From NCBI GenBank assembly GCA_016712885.1, contig JADJQF010000002.1, positions 1 to 64,000 of the forward strand: a stretch of DNA of 64,000 bases, in the 5' to 3' direction. Of this stretch, positions 7,386 to 15,517 are shown piece after piece (the first letter of the stretch is position 1; the number at the start of each line of letters is the position of its first letter). The translations under genes and the position numbers were made by a program. The DNA is from Candidatus Flexicrinis proximus (GTDB taxonomy: Bacteria > Chloroflexota > Anaerolineae > Aggregatilineales > Phototrophicaceae). Under the pieces are notes generated by a model. It saw only the letters and a list, made by a program, of their open reading frames with translations, did not search any database and was not told the origin of the DNA.

Positions 7386-8775
7386 CGTCTGGATCGCCAA
7401 CAGTGAGGTTGTCCTCAGTGCTGCCCTGTGGTGGGGACGTGACGGCGTGGAGCGTGTGTGGTTCGGGAAGGGACTGGAAGATCGCCACTTCCCGAAGCAG
7501 CACCATCCCATCTATGACGCCATCAGGACGCTTTACGCGGACGGCCAGACCATCACACCGGAGACCGTCCTCGCTCGGATGAACGGGCGCGGGGATATTG
7601 AAGTGCTGCGCCAACTGCGCGAGCAGTTCAACGGGTGGGAAGCAGCCGGAGCATCGGCAGCCGTCATGCGTGCCGAGGCCCGCGCCGCTTGGGAGCAGGC
7701 CGCCCTTGTCCGTGCGGTGGAGCAGTATCGCGGGGGGCAGGATCGGGACGCGATTATCAACGAGCTCAATCAGGCGTTGACCAACAGCGACGGCGTAGAG
7801 ATGCAATCCACTCGCATCAGCGACATCAACAAGCGGATCATCTCGGGCGAGGTATCAGCGGGCGACCCAATCTCGACCCGTCTACCGTGGCTCGACGAAA
7901 TCCTGAACGGTGGCCTGCGCGCCGGCCAGTTGATCGCAATCGCAGGGCCAGAAAAGAGCCGAAAAACATCGCTTACGAGGAACATCGCCCTGTTCGCTAC
8001 CCAGAACCGTGACGAAGTGGCCGTCGCCATGATGAACTACGAGAACGATGTATTCATCACGACGGCTGACTTCACAGCGATGTTGGCCTATCAGTACCTG
8101 TGGATGAGCAACCTCGCTGAAAGACCCGCCGGCAGTAGAACGCTCGGCGACCTGTGCAACGGCGACTACATGCTGACCCTCGCGCCCAAGTACAACGAAG
8201 GGAAGATCACCGGCCCACTAGGTAACGCCTACGGCTATGCGGTGGCACAGCTTGAGACCATGAACATCCACGCCTGGGACGTGACTGCGGAGTACGGCGG
8301 GCTGGATAAACTGCCCGACCTTGAGCGCGCGTTCATCAAGTTCAAGGCGCTCGAACCCAACCGCAAGCGTATCGTCATCATCGACTATGCCCAGCTCGTG
8401 CAGGCCGACGACGAGGACACGCTGTATGCCAACATGCGCAAGTTCAGCCGCGCGATCCCGTTGTACGCGCAGCGCTACGGATGCGCCGTAATCGCCCTCT
8501 CGCAGCAGAACGATGAGTACAAGAAGAATGGGGACAGCACCAAGACCACCGGCACGAAGGGCGGCGGTGACCTGCCGGCAGCAGTCACCAGCTTCTTCGA
8601 GACCAGCTATGACGCCGACGAGCCGAACCTCATGGGGGCAAAGCGCACCCGTGCGCGGCGCGGCGCAGCACACGGCAAGAACAAGTCCAATGGGCAAGGC
8701 GCGCTGTTCGAGATGCATCCCCCTTCGGGGCTCATCATCGGGGAGTGGGGCAAGCCCTCGTATTGGAACCGCTGA
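7378..8775 (+). CDS. DnaB-like replicative helicase
   Basis: The GTG at 7378 overlaps the previous gene by eight bases and follows AAGGA at 7364-7368. The 465-residue protein has an N-terminal helical domain (to about residue 140) and a RecA-fold DnaB core: LPWLDEILNGGLRAGQLIAIAG before the P-loop, RIVIIDYAQLVQ as Walker B near residue 340, and CAVIALSQQND as the Q/sensor strand. It would unwind DNA as a hexamer ahead of the phage fork. The P-loop is unusual: GPEKSRKTS has arginine where DnaB proteins have the glycine before the catalytic lysine. The Sak4-like gene shows the same replacement. Confidence 0.8.
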   Translation: MSNVWIANSEVVLSAALWWGRDGVERVWFGKGLEDRHFPKQHHPIYDAIRTLYADGQTITPETVLARMNGRGDIEVLRQLREQFNGWEAAGASAAVMRAEARAAWEQAALVRAVEQYRGGQDRDAIINELNQALTNSDGVEMQSTRISDINKRIISGEVSAGDPISTRLPWLDEILNGGLRAGQLIAIAGPEKSRKTSLTRNIALFATQNRDEVAVAMMNYENDVFITTADFTAMLAYQYLWMSNLAERPAGSRTLGDLCNGDYMLTLAPKYNEGKITGPLGNAYGYAVAQLETMNIHAWDVTAEYGGLDKLPDLERAFIKFKALEPNRKRIVIIDYAQLVQADDEDTLYANMRKFSRAIPLYAQRYGCAVIALSQQNDEYKKNGDSTKTTGTKGGGDLPAAVTSFFETSYDADEPNLMGAKRTRARRGAAHGKNKSNGQGALFEMHPPSGLIIGEWGKPSYWNR

Positions 8776-8791
8776 TTTCGCGTACCCAATT

Positions 8792-8811
8792 TGTCCATAT
8801 TGGTGTACAAT
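8792..8811 (+). promoter_or_regulatory. second operator-like palindrome and -10 box
   Basis: TGTCCA, six bases, then TGTACA (8792-8809) repeats the structure at 1690-1707. TACAAT at 8806-8811 is a good -10 hexamer for the gene starting at 8831; no clear -35 box is seen. This 55-base gap is the only sizeable intergenic gap in the early operon, so it probably restarts transcription under the same regulator. Confidence 0.5.
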
Positions 8812-8830
8812 AAAAACATAAAGGTGGTAT

Positions 8831-9115
8831 ATGGACGCAGTAAGACAGATGGCGGAGCACTACAAGGAGTCGCTGGTAAGTGGGCTCGACCGCATCGGCG
8901 ATGACGAGCGTTACTACCTCGGCAAGGGGAACATCTGCCAGAAGGTGAACATCGTCCTGAACGAGTGCGGGTTCAAACAGCGCGAGGCGCGGTTGGCGAT
9001 TGCGTCGGCCCTGATCGGTCGCAGGATCAGAAGTACGAAGGACCTGCTGCACGGCGAGGCGCTGGCGATCTGGCGTTCGCGCGACATGGTAAAGCACCAG
9101 TTGGGGGTTCGGTGA
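8831..9115 (+). CDS. hypothetical early protein, 94 aa
   Basis: ATG 8831 follows AAGGTGG. The product is helical and mildly basic (ICQKVNIVLNECGFKQREA) and could be DNA-binding, but no family was recognised. It is the first gene behind the internal promoter-operator and overlaps the next gene by GTGA. Confidence 0.65.
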   Translation: MDAVRQMAEHYKESLVSGLDRIGDDERYYLGKGNICQKVNIVLNECGFKQREARLAIASALIGRRIRSTKDLLHGEALAIWRSRDMVKHQLGVR

Positions 9116-9483
9116 GCGACGACAATCCTTTCGGCCGGTGGATGCAAGAGAACGATGAGAGCCGGCCTCAAGCCGACATCACGCGCATCCTCAACACGCA
9201 GGACTTCACCTTCAGGTCGTATCACCGGCTGCTGGACGAGCTGGACAGCACGCAGTGGTCGGCGTCGCTAACCCCCGACGAGAAGGTGATGCGGCACGCG
9301 CTGGCCTATCTCATCTCCAACGGTTCGTACAAGACGTACCGCATGCAGGACGGGTGTAACGGCAGCGAAGAACCCGCGGCCACGGTAGAGCGGCTGTCTT
9401 ACATCGTCGGCCTGTCAATCGGCATGGGCATCATCATAGCGAGAGGACTGCGCAACAGTGGGGATCATCAAGACGAAGAGTAA
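9112..9483 (+). CDS. hypothetical early protein, 123 aa
   Basis: The GTG 9112 overlaps the stop of the previous gene and follows a G-rich ribosome-binding site. The N-terminal half is polar. The C-terminal part contains a hydrophobic helix (YIVGLSIGMGIIIARGL) that may be a membrane segment or a buried helix. No family recognised. Translation looks coupled to both neighbours. Confidence 0.6.
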   Translation: MSDDNPFGRWMQENDESRPQADITRILNTQDFTFRSYHRLLDELDSTQWSASLTPDEKVMRHALAYLISNGSYKTYRMQDGCNGSEEPAATVERLSYIVGLSIGMGIIIARGLRNSGDHQDEE

Positions 9484-9766
9484 CCTTCGGCAGGACTTGT
9501 TCCTGCTGGACCTCGACCTCGACCAGGTGGAGTTGGAAATGCCGAAGCCGACCTATATGAAGCTGCGGCAGCGCCTCGATGCAATCCTGATGGAGATGCA
9601 GGGCTACCAGCGGATGAACTTCTTCGATGCGCTCAACAGCGGCAAGAAGGACATCGTCCTATTCGACCGCAGCAACACCATCGTCAACCCCACCAAGACA
9701 GGCGGGGTGCTGTGGGAGTTCAACGGCGGCAGCGTCAGCGAAGACGACCCGGTATGGGCCAAGTAG
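9458..9766 (+). CDS. hypothetical early protein, 102 aa
   Basis: A GTG start at 9458 overlaps the preceding gene by 26 bases. The protein starts with a basic stretch, then an acidic repeat (LLDLDLDQVELEMPKP) and a mixed helical and strand region. No family recognised. It overlaps the HNH gene by 13 bases, as is usual in this operon. Confidence 0.55.
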   Translation: MGIIKTKSNLRQDLFLLDLDLDQVELEMPKPTYMKLRQRLDAILMEMQGYQRMNFFDALNSGKKDIVLFDRSNTIVNPTKTGGVLWEFNGGSVSEDDPVWAK

Positions 9767-10131
9767 CGTACTGGCGCAAGCTCTCGCGCATGACCGCGCT
9801 GCGCCGGAAGGTAGGCAACCAGGCCCTGTGCGACTTGTGCGGAATGGTTCCGGCGCAGGAGCGGCATCACCTGATCCCGAAGTCCAGCACCAACGACGCA
9901 GCGCGTGAAATAGCCGACGAAGACGTGCTGACCTGCCTGCTGTGCCGCGAGTGCCATGACAACGCGCACGCGCCCGGCGTGCGGGAGCGGATCTTCCGCA
10001 ACCTCTACGTCATCAACGGACGCGGCGACGCAGGGGCCGGCTATGCGCTCACCCTTGAAGCCTTCACCCGCCTCAAGGAACTTACGAGACTGACATGGGA
10101 ACTACCGGAGCCGGGGGAGAATGGCGAATAA
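9754..10131 (+). CDS. HNH endonuclease
   Basis: ATG 9754 is chosen because upstream in-frame codons give an arginine-rich chance sequence. The 125-residue product has a zinc-ribbon HNH layout: CDLCG (residues about 22-26), ERHHLIPKS with the catalytic His pair, then CLLCRECHDNAHA with the second Cys pair and the final His. Small phage HNH proteins nick or cut DNA in replication, recombination or packaging, or act as homing nucleases. It lies inside the recombination block just before the RecA-like gene, which favours a resident function over a homing intruder. Confidence 0.75.
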   Translation: MGQVAYWRKLSRMTALRRKVGNQALCDLCGMVPAQERHHLIPKSSTNDAAREIADEDVLTCLLCRECHDNAHAPGVRERIFRNLYVINGRGDAGAGYALTLEAFTRLKELTRLTWELPEPGENGE

Positions 10132-11272
10132 GGCGGACAGCACAGAGACCGAGGGCAAAGCAAAAAAGAAGGTAGACAAGAGCAAGATGTCCTTCACGGA
10201 ACGGGCGCTGCACATCGGCGGGTTGATCGACTCGACGCCTGTGACAGTCCCGCGCCTATCTACAGGCTCCATGCTGCTCGACGATTACCTCGACGGGGGC
10301 TTCCCTCGCGGGGATGTATCGGAACTATGGGGCGGCAACAATACAGGCAAGACGAGCACCGCACTCATCGCGGCATCGCAGCCTGACGTGAGCACCGCAT
10401 GGTTCAACGTCGAAGGGCAGACCACGCTCAAAGAGTGGGCGCTGCGCCTGGGTGTTGACCTGAGCCGCTTTATCGAGTTGCAGTTCAACACTGCGGAGCA
10501 ATACGCCGAGATGATCGTCGAAGCGATCCGCAGCAAGTCGTTCGATTACGTGGTGGTGGACTCGGTAGCGATGATGGCGTCGAAAGCCGAGCTTGAACTC
10601 GACCTGCAGGACAAGTCCATCACGCAAATGGGCATGAGCGCCAAGCTGTTCACGCTGCTGATGCGGCTCATGGGATCGGCGATGGTGGGCAACACCCGCA
10701 CCCACGTCATCCTGATTAATCAGCTTCGCTCCGGGCTCGGCCAGTACGTGCCGGACAACAGCCCCGGCGGGAACGCCCTGCACCACAAGCCGTGCTTCCG
10801 CCTGAAGTTCAAGCGCCTCGACGAGGACTGGGAAGACGGCGACGAGAAGATGAACCTGCGGCAGATCGGCATCAAGCTAGCCATGACCAAGAGCAAGGCC
10901 GCGACGTTCAAAGGCGGCGACCTGATCTTTCCGGTGACCTTCCTTCCCAACGGCGACGTGCGGGTGGATACCATCGACGAGTGCTTCACGCTGGCCGAGC
11001 GCTACGGTCTGTTCCGTAATGCGAAGGGCGACGTGTGGGGCGGAACGGGAAACTGCACCTATCTCGGTGAGGTGCTCGGCAACGGGAGAACAGCGGCGCG
11101 CCTCGGGCTGCGTTCTTCACCAGTGACATTCGAGGCGCTCTATCAGGAAGTGACGGACATCATCAATGGCACAAGACAACCGGCTACAGATCGCCCTGCG
11201 GTTGATAACCCTGCTGAAGAACCCGAGTTCGACGGAGAGTTTGCTGCGGAACGAGAGGTTGAGCGCTTTTGA
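10121..11272 (+). CDS. RecA-like recombinase
   Basis: ATG 10121 follows GGGGGAGA and overlaps the HNH gene. The 383-residue protein shows the RecA order: LSTGSMLLDDYLDGGFPRGDVSEL strand region, Walker A GGNNTGKTS near residues 69-77, the NVEGQTT loop with the glutamate position, Walker B FDYVVVDSVAMM near residue 147, and HVILINQLRSG as the L2/sensor region. It should promote homologous pairing during phage replication and repair. The N-terminus is lysine-rich, and the C-terminus is acidic as in RecA. Its last 107 bases overlap the next gene in a different frame. Confidence 0.85.
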   Translation: MANKADSTETEGKAKKKVDKSKMSFTERALHIGGLIDSTPVTVPRLSTGSMLLDDYLDGGFPRGDVSELWGGNNTGKTSTALIAASQPDVSTAWFNVEGQTTLKEWALRLGVDLSRFIELQFNTAEQYAEMIVEAIRSKSFDYVVVDSVAMMASKAELELDLQDKSITQMGMSAKLFTLLMRLMGSAMVGNTRTHVILINQLRSGLGQYVPDNSPGGNALHHKPCFRLKFKRLDEDWEDGDEKMNLRQIGIKLAMTKSKAATFKGGDLIFPVTFLPNGDVRVDTIDECFTLAERYGLFRNAKGDVWGGTGNCTYLGEVLGNGRTAARLGLRSSPVTFEALYQEVTDIINGTRQPATDRPAVDNPAEEPEFDGEFAAEREVERF

Positions 11273-11489
11273 TCCGGGCGACGTCAAGGACGTGCTGCGC
11301 GGCCTCCGGGCGGCCGGTGTCCTTGAAGAACACGGGGGTTATGGCAGGCGCAGCATTGTGTCCAACAGCCCGACCAATCAGAAGCTATTCGTCTCGACGA
11401 TGCGTAAGGCGCTGAACTACACGTCCAGACCGGGGACGGAAGTCCCGCTGCTTGAGAGGGCGTATGAAACTCTATCGCGTTCTGAATGA
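11166..11489 (+). CDS. small winged-helix protein overlapping recA-like gene
   Basis: The 107-residue product (LQIALRLITLLKNPSSTE, then DVKDVLRGLRAAGVLEEHGG) looks like a winged helix with a wing-like end. If it starts at ATG 11166, it shares 107 bases out of frame with the RecA-like gene. Later TTG codons near 11238-11260 would shorten the overlap but cut into the first helix. Both readings look like real protein. Function unknown. Confidence 0.55.
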   Translation: MAQDNRLQIALRLITLLKNPSSTESLLRNERLSAFDPGDVKDVLRGLRAAGVLEEHGGYGRRSIVSNSPTNQKLFVSTMRKALNYTSRPGTEVPLLERAYETLSRSE

Positions 11490-11892
11490 CAAGACCGCCG
11501 AGGCGTGTACGGAATTGATCCTTACCCGCACGGTCGCTGACCGCTATGTGCAGTTTTCGCCCGCGCAAGCTGCGGAGAAGTGCATGGGGATCATCCTGCC
11601 CCGGTACGGCGGAACGGTCAGGACGCTGATGGAAGGAAGCACGCCGGGCGTCATGAATTACCTGCTCATGCCGGCGGTTCTCGACGCGCAGAACGCCCTC
11701 GTCATCGACCTGTACATCGACTGGAACGATGAGGCTGCGAAGCTGGCCGGACAAAAGGTACGCCCGACCTATAAGCCTTGCGTGCTAGTGGCGTACTACC
11801 TTTGCGCGCCCAACGAACTGAAGGCGCTGCATCATCTGGTGCAGCGGGAACCACCACAATATACCGACCTGACTCAGAAGGAGACGGCCTGA
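11464..11892 (+). CDS. hypothetical early protein, 142 aa
   Basis: ATG 11464 follows GAGAGGG and overlaps the previous gene by 26 bases. The protein is a mixed alpha/beta sequence with several tyrosines and two cysteines (PTYKPCVLVAYYLCAP). No motif I recognise. It is the first of three unknown genes at the end of the early operon. Confidence 0.6.
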   Translation: MKLYRVLNDKTAEACTELILTRTVADRYVQFSPAQAAEKCMGIILPRYGGTVRTLMEGSTPGVMNYLLMPAVLDAQNALVIDLYIDWNDEAAKLAGQKVRPTYKPCVLVAYYLCAPNELKALHHLVQREPPQYTDLTQKETA

Positions 11893-11893
11893 C

Positions 11894-12211
11894 ATGGCAT
11901 GGAGCACGAAAGAGTTCGACGACCACTGCACAATGCACATCGGAAAGTTCCGCCTCGAAGCGTTTCAGCGTCAAGGCAAGTTCGATTACGATGTCGTGGT
12001 CGAATGCGTTGACTATAACCCTGATGCGATCATTGCCAGCGGCGATGGCGACTTCGAGACGCTCGAAGACGCGCAGGGGGCAGCCCTGAACGCGTTGAAC
12101 GAGATCATCGTCGAAGCGCGTGCGGCTATCGACCACCACCTCGAACGCGAGTGGAAGGCAGAGACCCACCAGATCGCCCTCGAAAGGAGCGACTGTGCAG
12201 ATCAACGGTAA
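11894..12211 (+). CDS. hypothetical acidic early protein, 105 aa
   Basis: ATG 11894 follows AAGGAGA and lies just after the preceding stop. It begins with a strand-rich region (KFRLEAFQRQGKFDYDVVVE), then a long amphipathic helix (residues about 60-95) suited to dimerisation. No family recognised. It overlaps the membrane-protein gene by 17 bases. Confidence 0.6.
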   Translation: MAWSTKEFDDHCTMHIGKFRLEAFQRQGKFDYDVVVECVDYNPDAIIASGDGDFETLEDAQGAALNALNEIIVEARAAIDHHLEREWKAETHQIALERSDCADQR

Positions 12212-13112
12212 GAACGTCCTCACGTTAGAACAGTTCGGGCAGGTCTACGACCAGCGGCATCCCGAACGCAAGCCGGTCGAGAAGCGGGTGTCGTTCACCC
12301 GCTTTTCTATTTTTGGGCTTGAGATGAGCCGCAAGGCGCTGGCCCTGTGGTTCATCGTGCTGGCAGCCAGCATCATGTCGGTCGGGCACATCGTCCCGGC
12401 GATGCGGAGTTTCTACAAGCTGGACTTGCCGGTGCTGGTGGAGATCATGGGCTTCGCAGGGTTCGTCACCATGAGCTTCGCGGTCATCACCTTTATGTCC
12501 CGCCCGGAGCGCGGCTGGTGGGCATGGATGGTGATTGTCATGTCGGTCACGACCGAGATGGCGCTCAACGTCTTCGCCAGTCTGGTGGCTGCAAGCGAGG
12601 CAGTAGAGGTTATTCGCATCGGCCAGGTCAACGTGACACAGATCACCGCCGTGATTCTCGGCTTGCTCCCTGCGATCATCAACATGGCGACCGGCGAGAC
12701 GGTGCGGCAGGACATGGCACTGGAACGCGCCGAGCAGGAGCAGGTGGCAGCGGCCAATGCCGCAGTGCAGGGGAAATACCAGACGGTACTCGAACAGAAC
12801 TACGTGAAGTACCTCAAACGGCAGGGTGTCATCGACGAGACGAAGATACTTGAAGTCCTATCGGGTATCTACGAAGACGACTATGAGCCGATCCGCGTAG
12901 ACAAGCCGGAGCAGCCACAGCTTCCCCCGCCCGAACCATTCCGTGAGCCGAAGCCAGCCAGCCCGCGCGCATTGGAACTCGCGGAGAAGTTGAAGCTGGA
13001 CGGCAACGTGAAACTGACGAACGGCGAGATTAAAGAGGTATACGGCATCACCTCGCCGAACATTATGTCACAGGCACGTGCGCTGTTGCGGTTGGAGGGT
13101 GTACTGGCATAA
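12195..13112 (+). CDS. four-TM membrane protein with cytoplasmic helical tail
   Basis: GTG 12195 follows GAAAGGAG. Of 305 residues, about 40-165 hold four hydrophobic segments (ALWFIVLAASIMSVG; IMGFAGFVTMSFAVITF; WWAWMVIVMSVTTEMALNVF; ITAVILGLLPAIINMA). A helical alanine- and glutamate-rich stretch and a proline-rich hinge follow. The last 45 residues (LTNGEIKEVYGITSPNIMSQA) resemble a helix-turn-helix. A membrane-anchored DNA-binding or superinfection-control protein is possible. It is the last gene of the early operon, just before the terminator. Confidence 0.6.
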   Translation: MQINGKNVLTLEQFGQVYDQRHPERKPVEKRVSFTRFSIFGLEMSRKALALWFIVLAASIMSVGHIVPAMRSFYKLDLPVLVEIMGFAGFVTMSFAVITFMSRPERGWWAWMVIVMSVTTEMALNVFASLVAASEAVEVIRIGQVNVTQITAVILGLLPAIINMATGETVRQDMALERAEQEQVAAANAAVQGKYQTVLEQNYVKYLKRQGVIDETKILEVLSGIYEDDYEPIRVDKPEQPQLPPPEPFREPKPASPRALELAEKLKLDGNVKLTNGEIKEVYGITSPNIMSQARALLRLEGVLA

Positions 13113-13117
13113 ACAAT

Positions 13118-13150
13118 GACCCCGGCACATCGCCGGGGTCAGGATTTTTG
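13118..13150 (+). terminator. rho-independent terminator of the early operon
   Basis: A perfect nine-base stem (GACCCCGGC with GCCGGGGTC, 13118-13126 and 13132-13140) has a five-base loop and is followed by a short T run (TTTTT at 13145-13149). It lies six bases after the last early gene. The following 160 bases hold no gene that I can see. Confidence 0.85.
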
Positions 13151-13309
13151 CCGCGTGTTTTGCCGGATTCATATTGGTCGACGTTCAAGTTGTAGCAAAG
13201 ACCGGTTACAATTGCGAAGCTTCGACAATCGTTTATATACCTCACTTTGCTCATAGAACGCTGATGAATTGCAGCCAATCTATGAACTTCACCAGCAATC
13301 TAGAGAAGT

Positions 13310-13642
13310 CTATATACTGTCAACAATTTCTAGTAGTTTCTGAGGGATTTGGGCTTTCTTGACGCCTGGGTACGAAAATAACTCATAATGAAGTACGTCA
13401 GTTACTTGTATTTCGTAGTCTGAAGTCGACTGATTAATCCATATGATTCGATTATTCTCCACAAATTCAAGGCCGAGGACTAGCATACTGGTGATGATGT
13501 TGAACTGTCTTCCAATATTCCTACTTGCCAGGAAATCAAGTATTTCAAGCATATCAGTTGCATATTCTCGCATGCTTGCCCTACTTGCTCGTGGATCTAG
13601 CAGCACCCTATTATAAAGTTGAGTGGCACTCACCCAGCTCAT
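13310..13642 (-). CDS. probable immunity protein for orphan toxin tip B
   Basis: ATG 13642 is preceded by AGGAG that overlaps the stop of the toxin gene, so the pair is translationally linked. The 110-residue product is helical and AT-rich in codon use compared with the phage genes. It follows the toxin fragment as immunity genes do in Rhs systems. No immunity family recognised; role inferred from position. Confidence 0.6.
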   Translation of the reverse strand: MSWVSATQLYNRVLLDPRASRASMREYATDMLEILDFLASRNIGRQFNIITSMLVLGLEFVENNRIIWINQSTSDYEIQVTDVLHYELFSYPGVKKAQIPQKLLEIVDSI

Positions 13643-13654
13643 TGTCTCAAACTC

Positions 13655-14191
13655 CTAGAATCCGAAATTAGCAAACCAAGCAGCTAGTTCATCGGGCGTC
13701 AGGGGATTACCAGCACCATTGTAGAATTCCGTCATTCCCATTAAGGTTTCGGATTCGAAGACAACTCTTAGCTCGGCATTCGTTACGGAATCTGCCGCCG
13801 AGTTACGTACACCATCTAGGTTGAACCTTATTCCACCGCCATTCAATTCTCCCATTTCAACTCGCTTCAAAATCGTAGGCATATATTGTCTTAGGTAGGA
13901 TCTATTGGCGAGATTCATTATTGTCAGATTGTCGTCTGAGATGCGAATTAGCCTATCCGGCCAATATTCCCAATGGTATGTGTTGTCGAATGAATCAGCA
14001 AACCCGCTAAGGCCTCCGTTTGGAGCATCACCGACCCCAAAAGCAATATCGTAGGTTTCATCCGCATCTGGCAGACAGTTGGCATTATGCACCAGCCAAT
14101 CGCCGTCGCCGACGAAGAAGCTGTGCGCTTCTTCGACTGTGAGGTTGTACATCGGCTGAGGCTGCTGTTCTACAACACCGAACAGCCGCAC
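13655..14191 (-). CDS. orphan Rhs toxin tip B (end of PT-HINT plus toxin domain)
   Basis: The frame opens in a transposase-scar region, then reads the last strand of a pretoxin-HINT domain (MYNLTVEEAHSFFVGDGDWLVHN in two parts around residues 14-36), the point where Rhs tips are swapped. The remaining 140 residues are a toxin domain I do not recognise. It contains a YHWEYWPDRL segment, a GGGIRFNLDGV strand and a MTEFYNGAG strand. There is no Rhs core, so this is a displaced C-terminal cassette awaiting recombination, not a working gene by itself. It would become active if the repeat in the HINT tail recombined with the copy at 16440. Confidence 0.65.
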   Translation of the reverse strand: MRLFGVVEQQPQPMYNLTVEEAHSFFVGDGDWLVHNANCLPDADETYDIAFGVGDAPNGGLSGFADSFDNTYHWEYWPDRLIRISDDNLTIMNLANRSYLRQYMPTILKRVEMGELNGGGIRFNLDGVRNSAADSVTNAELRVVFESETLMGMTEFYNGAGNPLTPDELAAWFANFGF

Positions 14192-14259
14192 CAGGGCGGT
14201 CGTCGTCCTACCGACACCCTCTATCTGTTCGTCAATTTTGTTGCCAAAGAAGGTTAACT
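14158..14259 (+). pseudogene. transposase C-terminal scar (IS3/IS481-type rve end), copy 1
   Basis: On the plus strand this 102-base piece encodes LLFYNTEQPHQGGRRPTD, matching the YNxERPHQ signature at the end of DDE integrase-core transposases, and ends in a stop soon after FVAKEG. Only the last 30 or so codons survive. Almost the same piece occurs at 15409-15510. Each copy touches the stop codon of an immunity gene on one side and a HINT tail on the other. Confidence 0.7.
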
Positions 14260-14734
14260 ATACAGACGATCTAAGGATGGTTATTTTTCTCTTCAAGTCA
14301 TCCTCCATCTCAGTATCATTCGTAATATTCATCGTGTATATGTCTTCGAGTATTTCATCGATTTGTTGTCGGACCCCGCTGTTTAGTTGGGGGTAAACGG
14401 TCCTAAGGTGCTCAAAACTGTCCTTGGAAGCTAATGCCCCTATGTAGAAGATTCTCCCCCAATCTCGCGCCAAGTTATATATTGAATCCGTTGCGTCAAC
14501 TAGACCAGTTACAACATCGAATGGAGGATAACTGTCAATAAATGCGTCCAACGCAACTAATGGAGGCATGATCACCGCCTTGTCGGTAAACACGCGAAAC
14601 AGAGCTGCTGGGTTTGGAGGCGTTGACGTTTCATAGAGCTCTTCCAGGGCTTCAGCAAAAGCTGCTGCTTCATCCGCATCTTTGAGATTACGTGATCGCA
14701 TCAATCTCTCAAGGATAGAGGCTTCAGTATCCAA
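14258..14734 (-). CDS. probable immunity protein for orphan toxin tip A
   Basis: The likely start is TTG 14734, with GGGGAAC six bases upstream; it follows the toxin A stop by about a dozen bases. The 158-residue product is acidic and all-helical (DADEAAAFAEALEELYE). The gene is AT-rich like its neighbours. No family recognised; the immunity role comes from the toxin-immunity order. Confidence 0.6.
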   Translation of the reverse strand: MDTEASILERLMRSRNLKDADEAAAFAEALEELYETSTPPNPAALFRVFTDKAVIMPPLVALDAFIDSYPPFDVVTGLVDATDSIYNLARDWGRIFYIGALASKDSFEHLRTVYPQLNSGVRQQIDEILEDIYTMNITNDTEMEDDLKRKITILRSSV

Positions 14735-14745
14735 AATTAGTTCCC

Positions 14746-15390
14746 CTATGGCAGTTTCATAAAGAGATCTGGAAACGCCGTTCGATTCGTACGGATTACT
14801 GCAATGAGTTGATCGGCTATGTAGGTATTTGCCGTTTCTCCTCGGCCAACGATATATAGGCCGTCGTTTCTATACATATTCCGCATCTCCAAAATATCAC
14901 GCGCCAGACTCTGACGCGGATTCAGTGACATATCGCTAGACCGACCAAATGTAGACGTACGTGCATGCCGCGCTCTTGAAACATTCATCGTAATGCCTCT
15001 TGAGTGGGTGTACGGCACGATGTCTGTATTGGCACCCATAAAGGCGTGTGCCGGCATATGATGCGGGTTTAGTCCAGCGAAATTGTTTGACTTATTAGCG
15101 TATTTCAGCTGACCATAGGTGCCAACAAGCCCCTCTCCCGGAAGCAAACTCGCTTGCGGACCAAGAGGATCAACGCCATCGAATTCTGGTTGACCGCTGC
15201 AACCTCCACTGTTATGCACCAGCCAATCGCCGTCGCCGACGAAGAAGGTATGTGCCTCATCGACCGTAAGGTTGTACATCGGCTGCGGGTCAACCACAAC
15301 CGCAATCGACTCGACCGTGCCGTTGCCGTCAAGCGACACGACTTCATCGCTGATTTCGAGGTCGCCGGCGTCGACCCACTCGCCGGGTCA
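14746..15390 (-). CDS. orphan Rhs toxin tip A (partial PT-HINT plus nuclease-like toxin)
   Basis: The left part repeats about 175 bases of the HINT domain of the large Rhs gene (15212-15386 against 16432-16606, nearly identical). The toxin of about 150 residues follows. It contains NPHHMPAHAFM and later RGITMNVSRARHARTSTFG, a histidine-rich pattern like HNH/ColE7-type nuclease tips of polymorphic toxins; this family call is tentative. With no Rhs core and only a GTG at 15339 as possible start, it is a silent cassette that could replace the active tip by homologous recombination. Confidence 0.65.
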
Positions 15391-15408
15391 TGGGTCAGGA
15401 ATGTGCCC

Positions 15409-15510
15409 GAGGCTGCTGTTCTACAACACCGAACGGTCGCACCAGGGCGGTCGTCGTCCTACCGACACCCTCTATCTGTTCGTCAATTTTGTTGTCAAAA
15501 AGGTTAACTA
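15409..15510 (+). pseudogene. transposase C-terminal scar, copy 2
   Basis: This nearly identical copy of the piece at 14158-14259 encodes LLFYNTERSHQGGRRPTD on the plus strand. It joins the HINT tail of cassette A at 15409 and ends eight bases from the stop of the DUF4259 immunity gene. The recurrence at both cassette joints shows that the scar moved together with the cassettes. Confidence 0.7.
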
Positions 15511-15517
15511 CACACTT

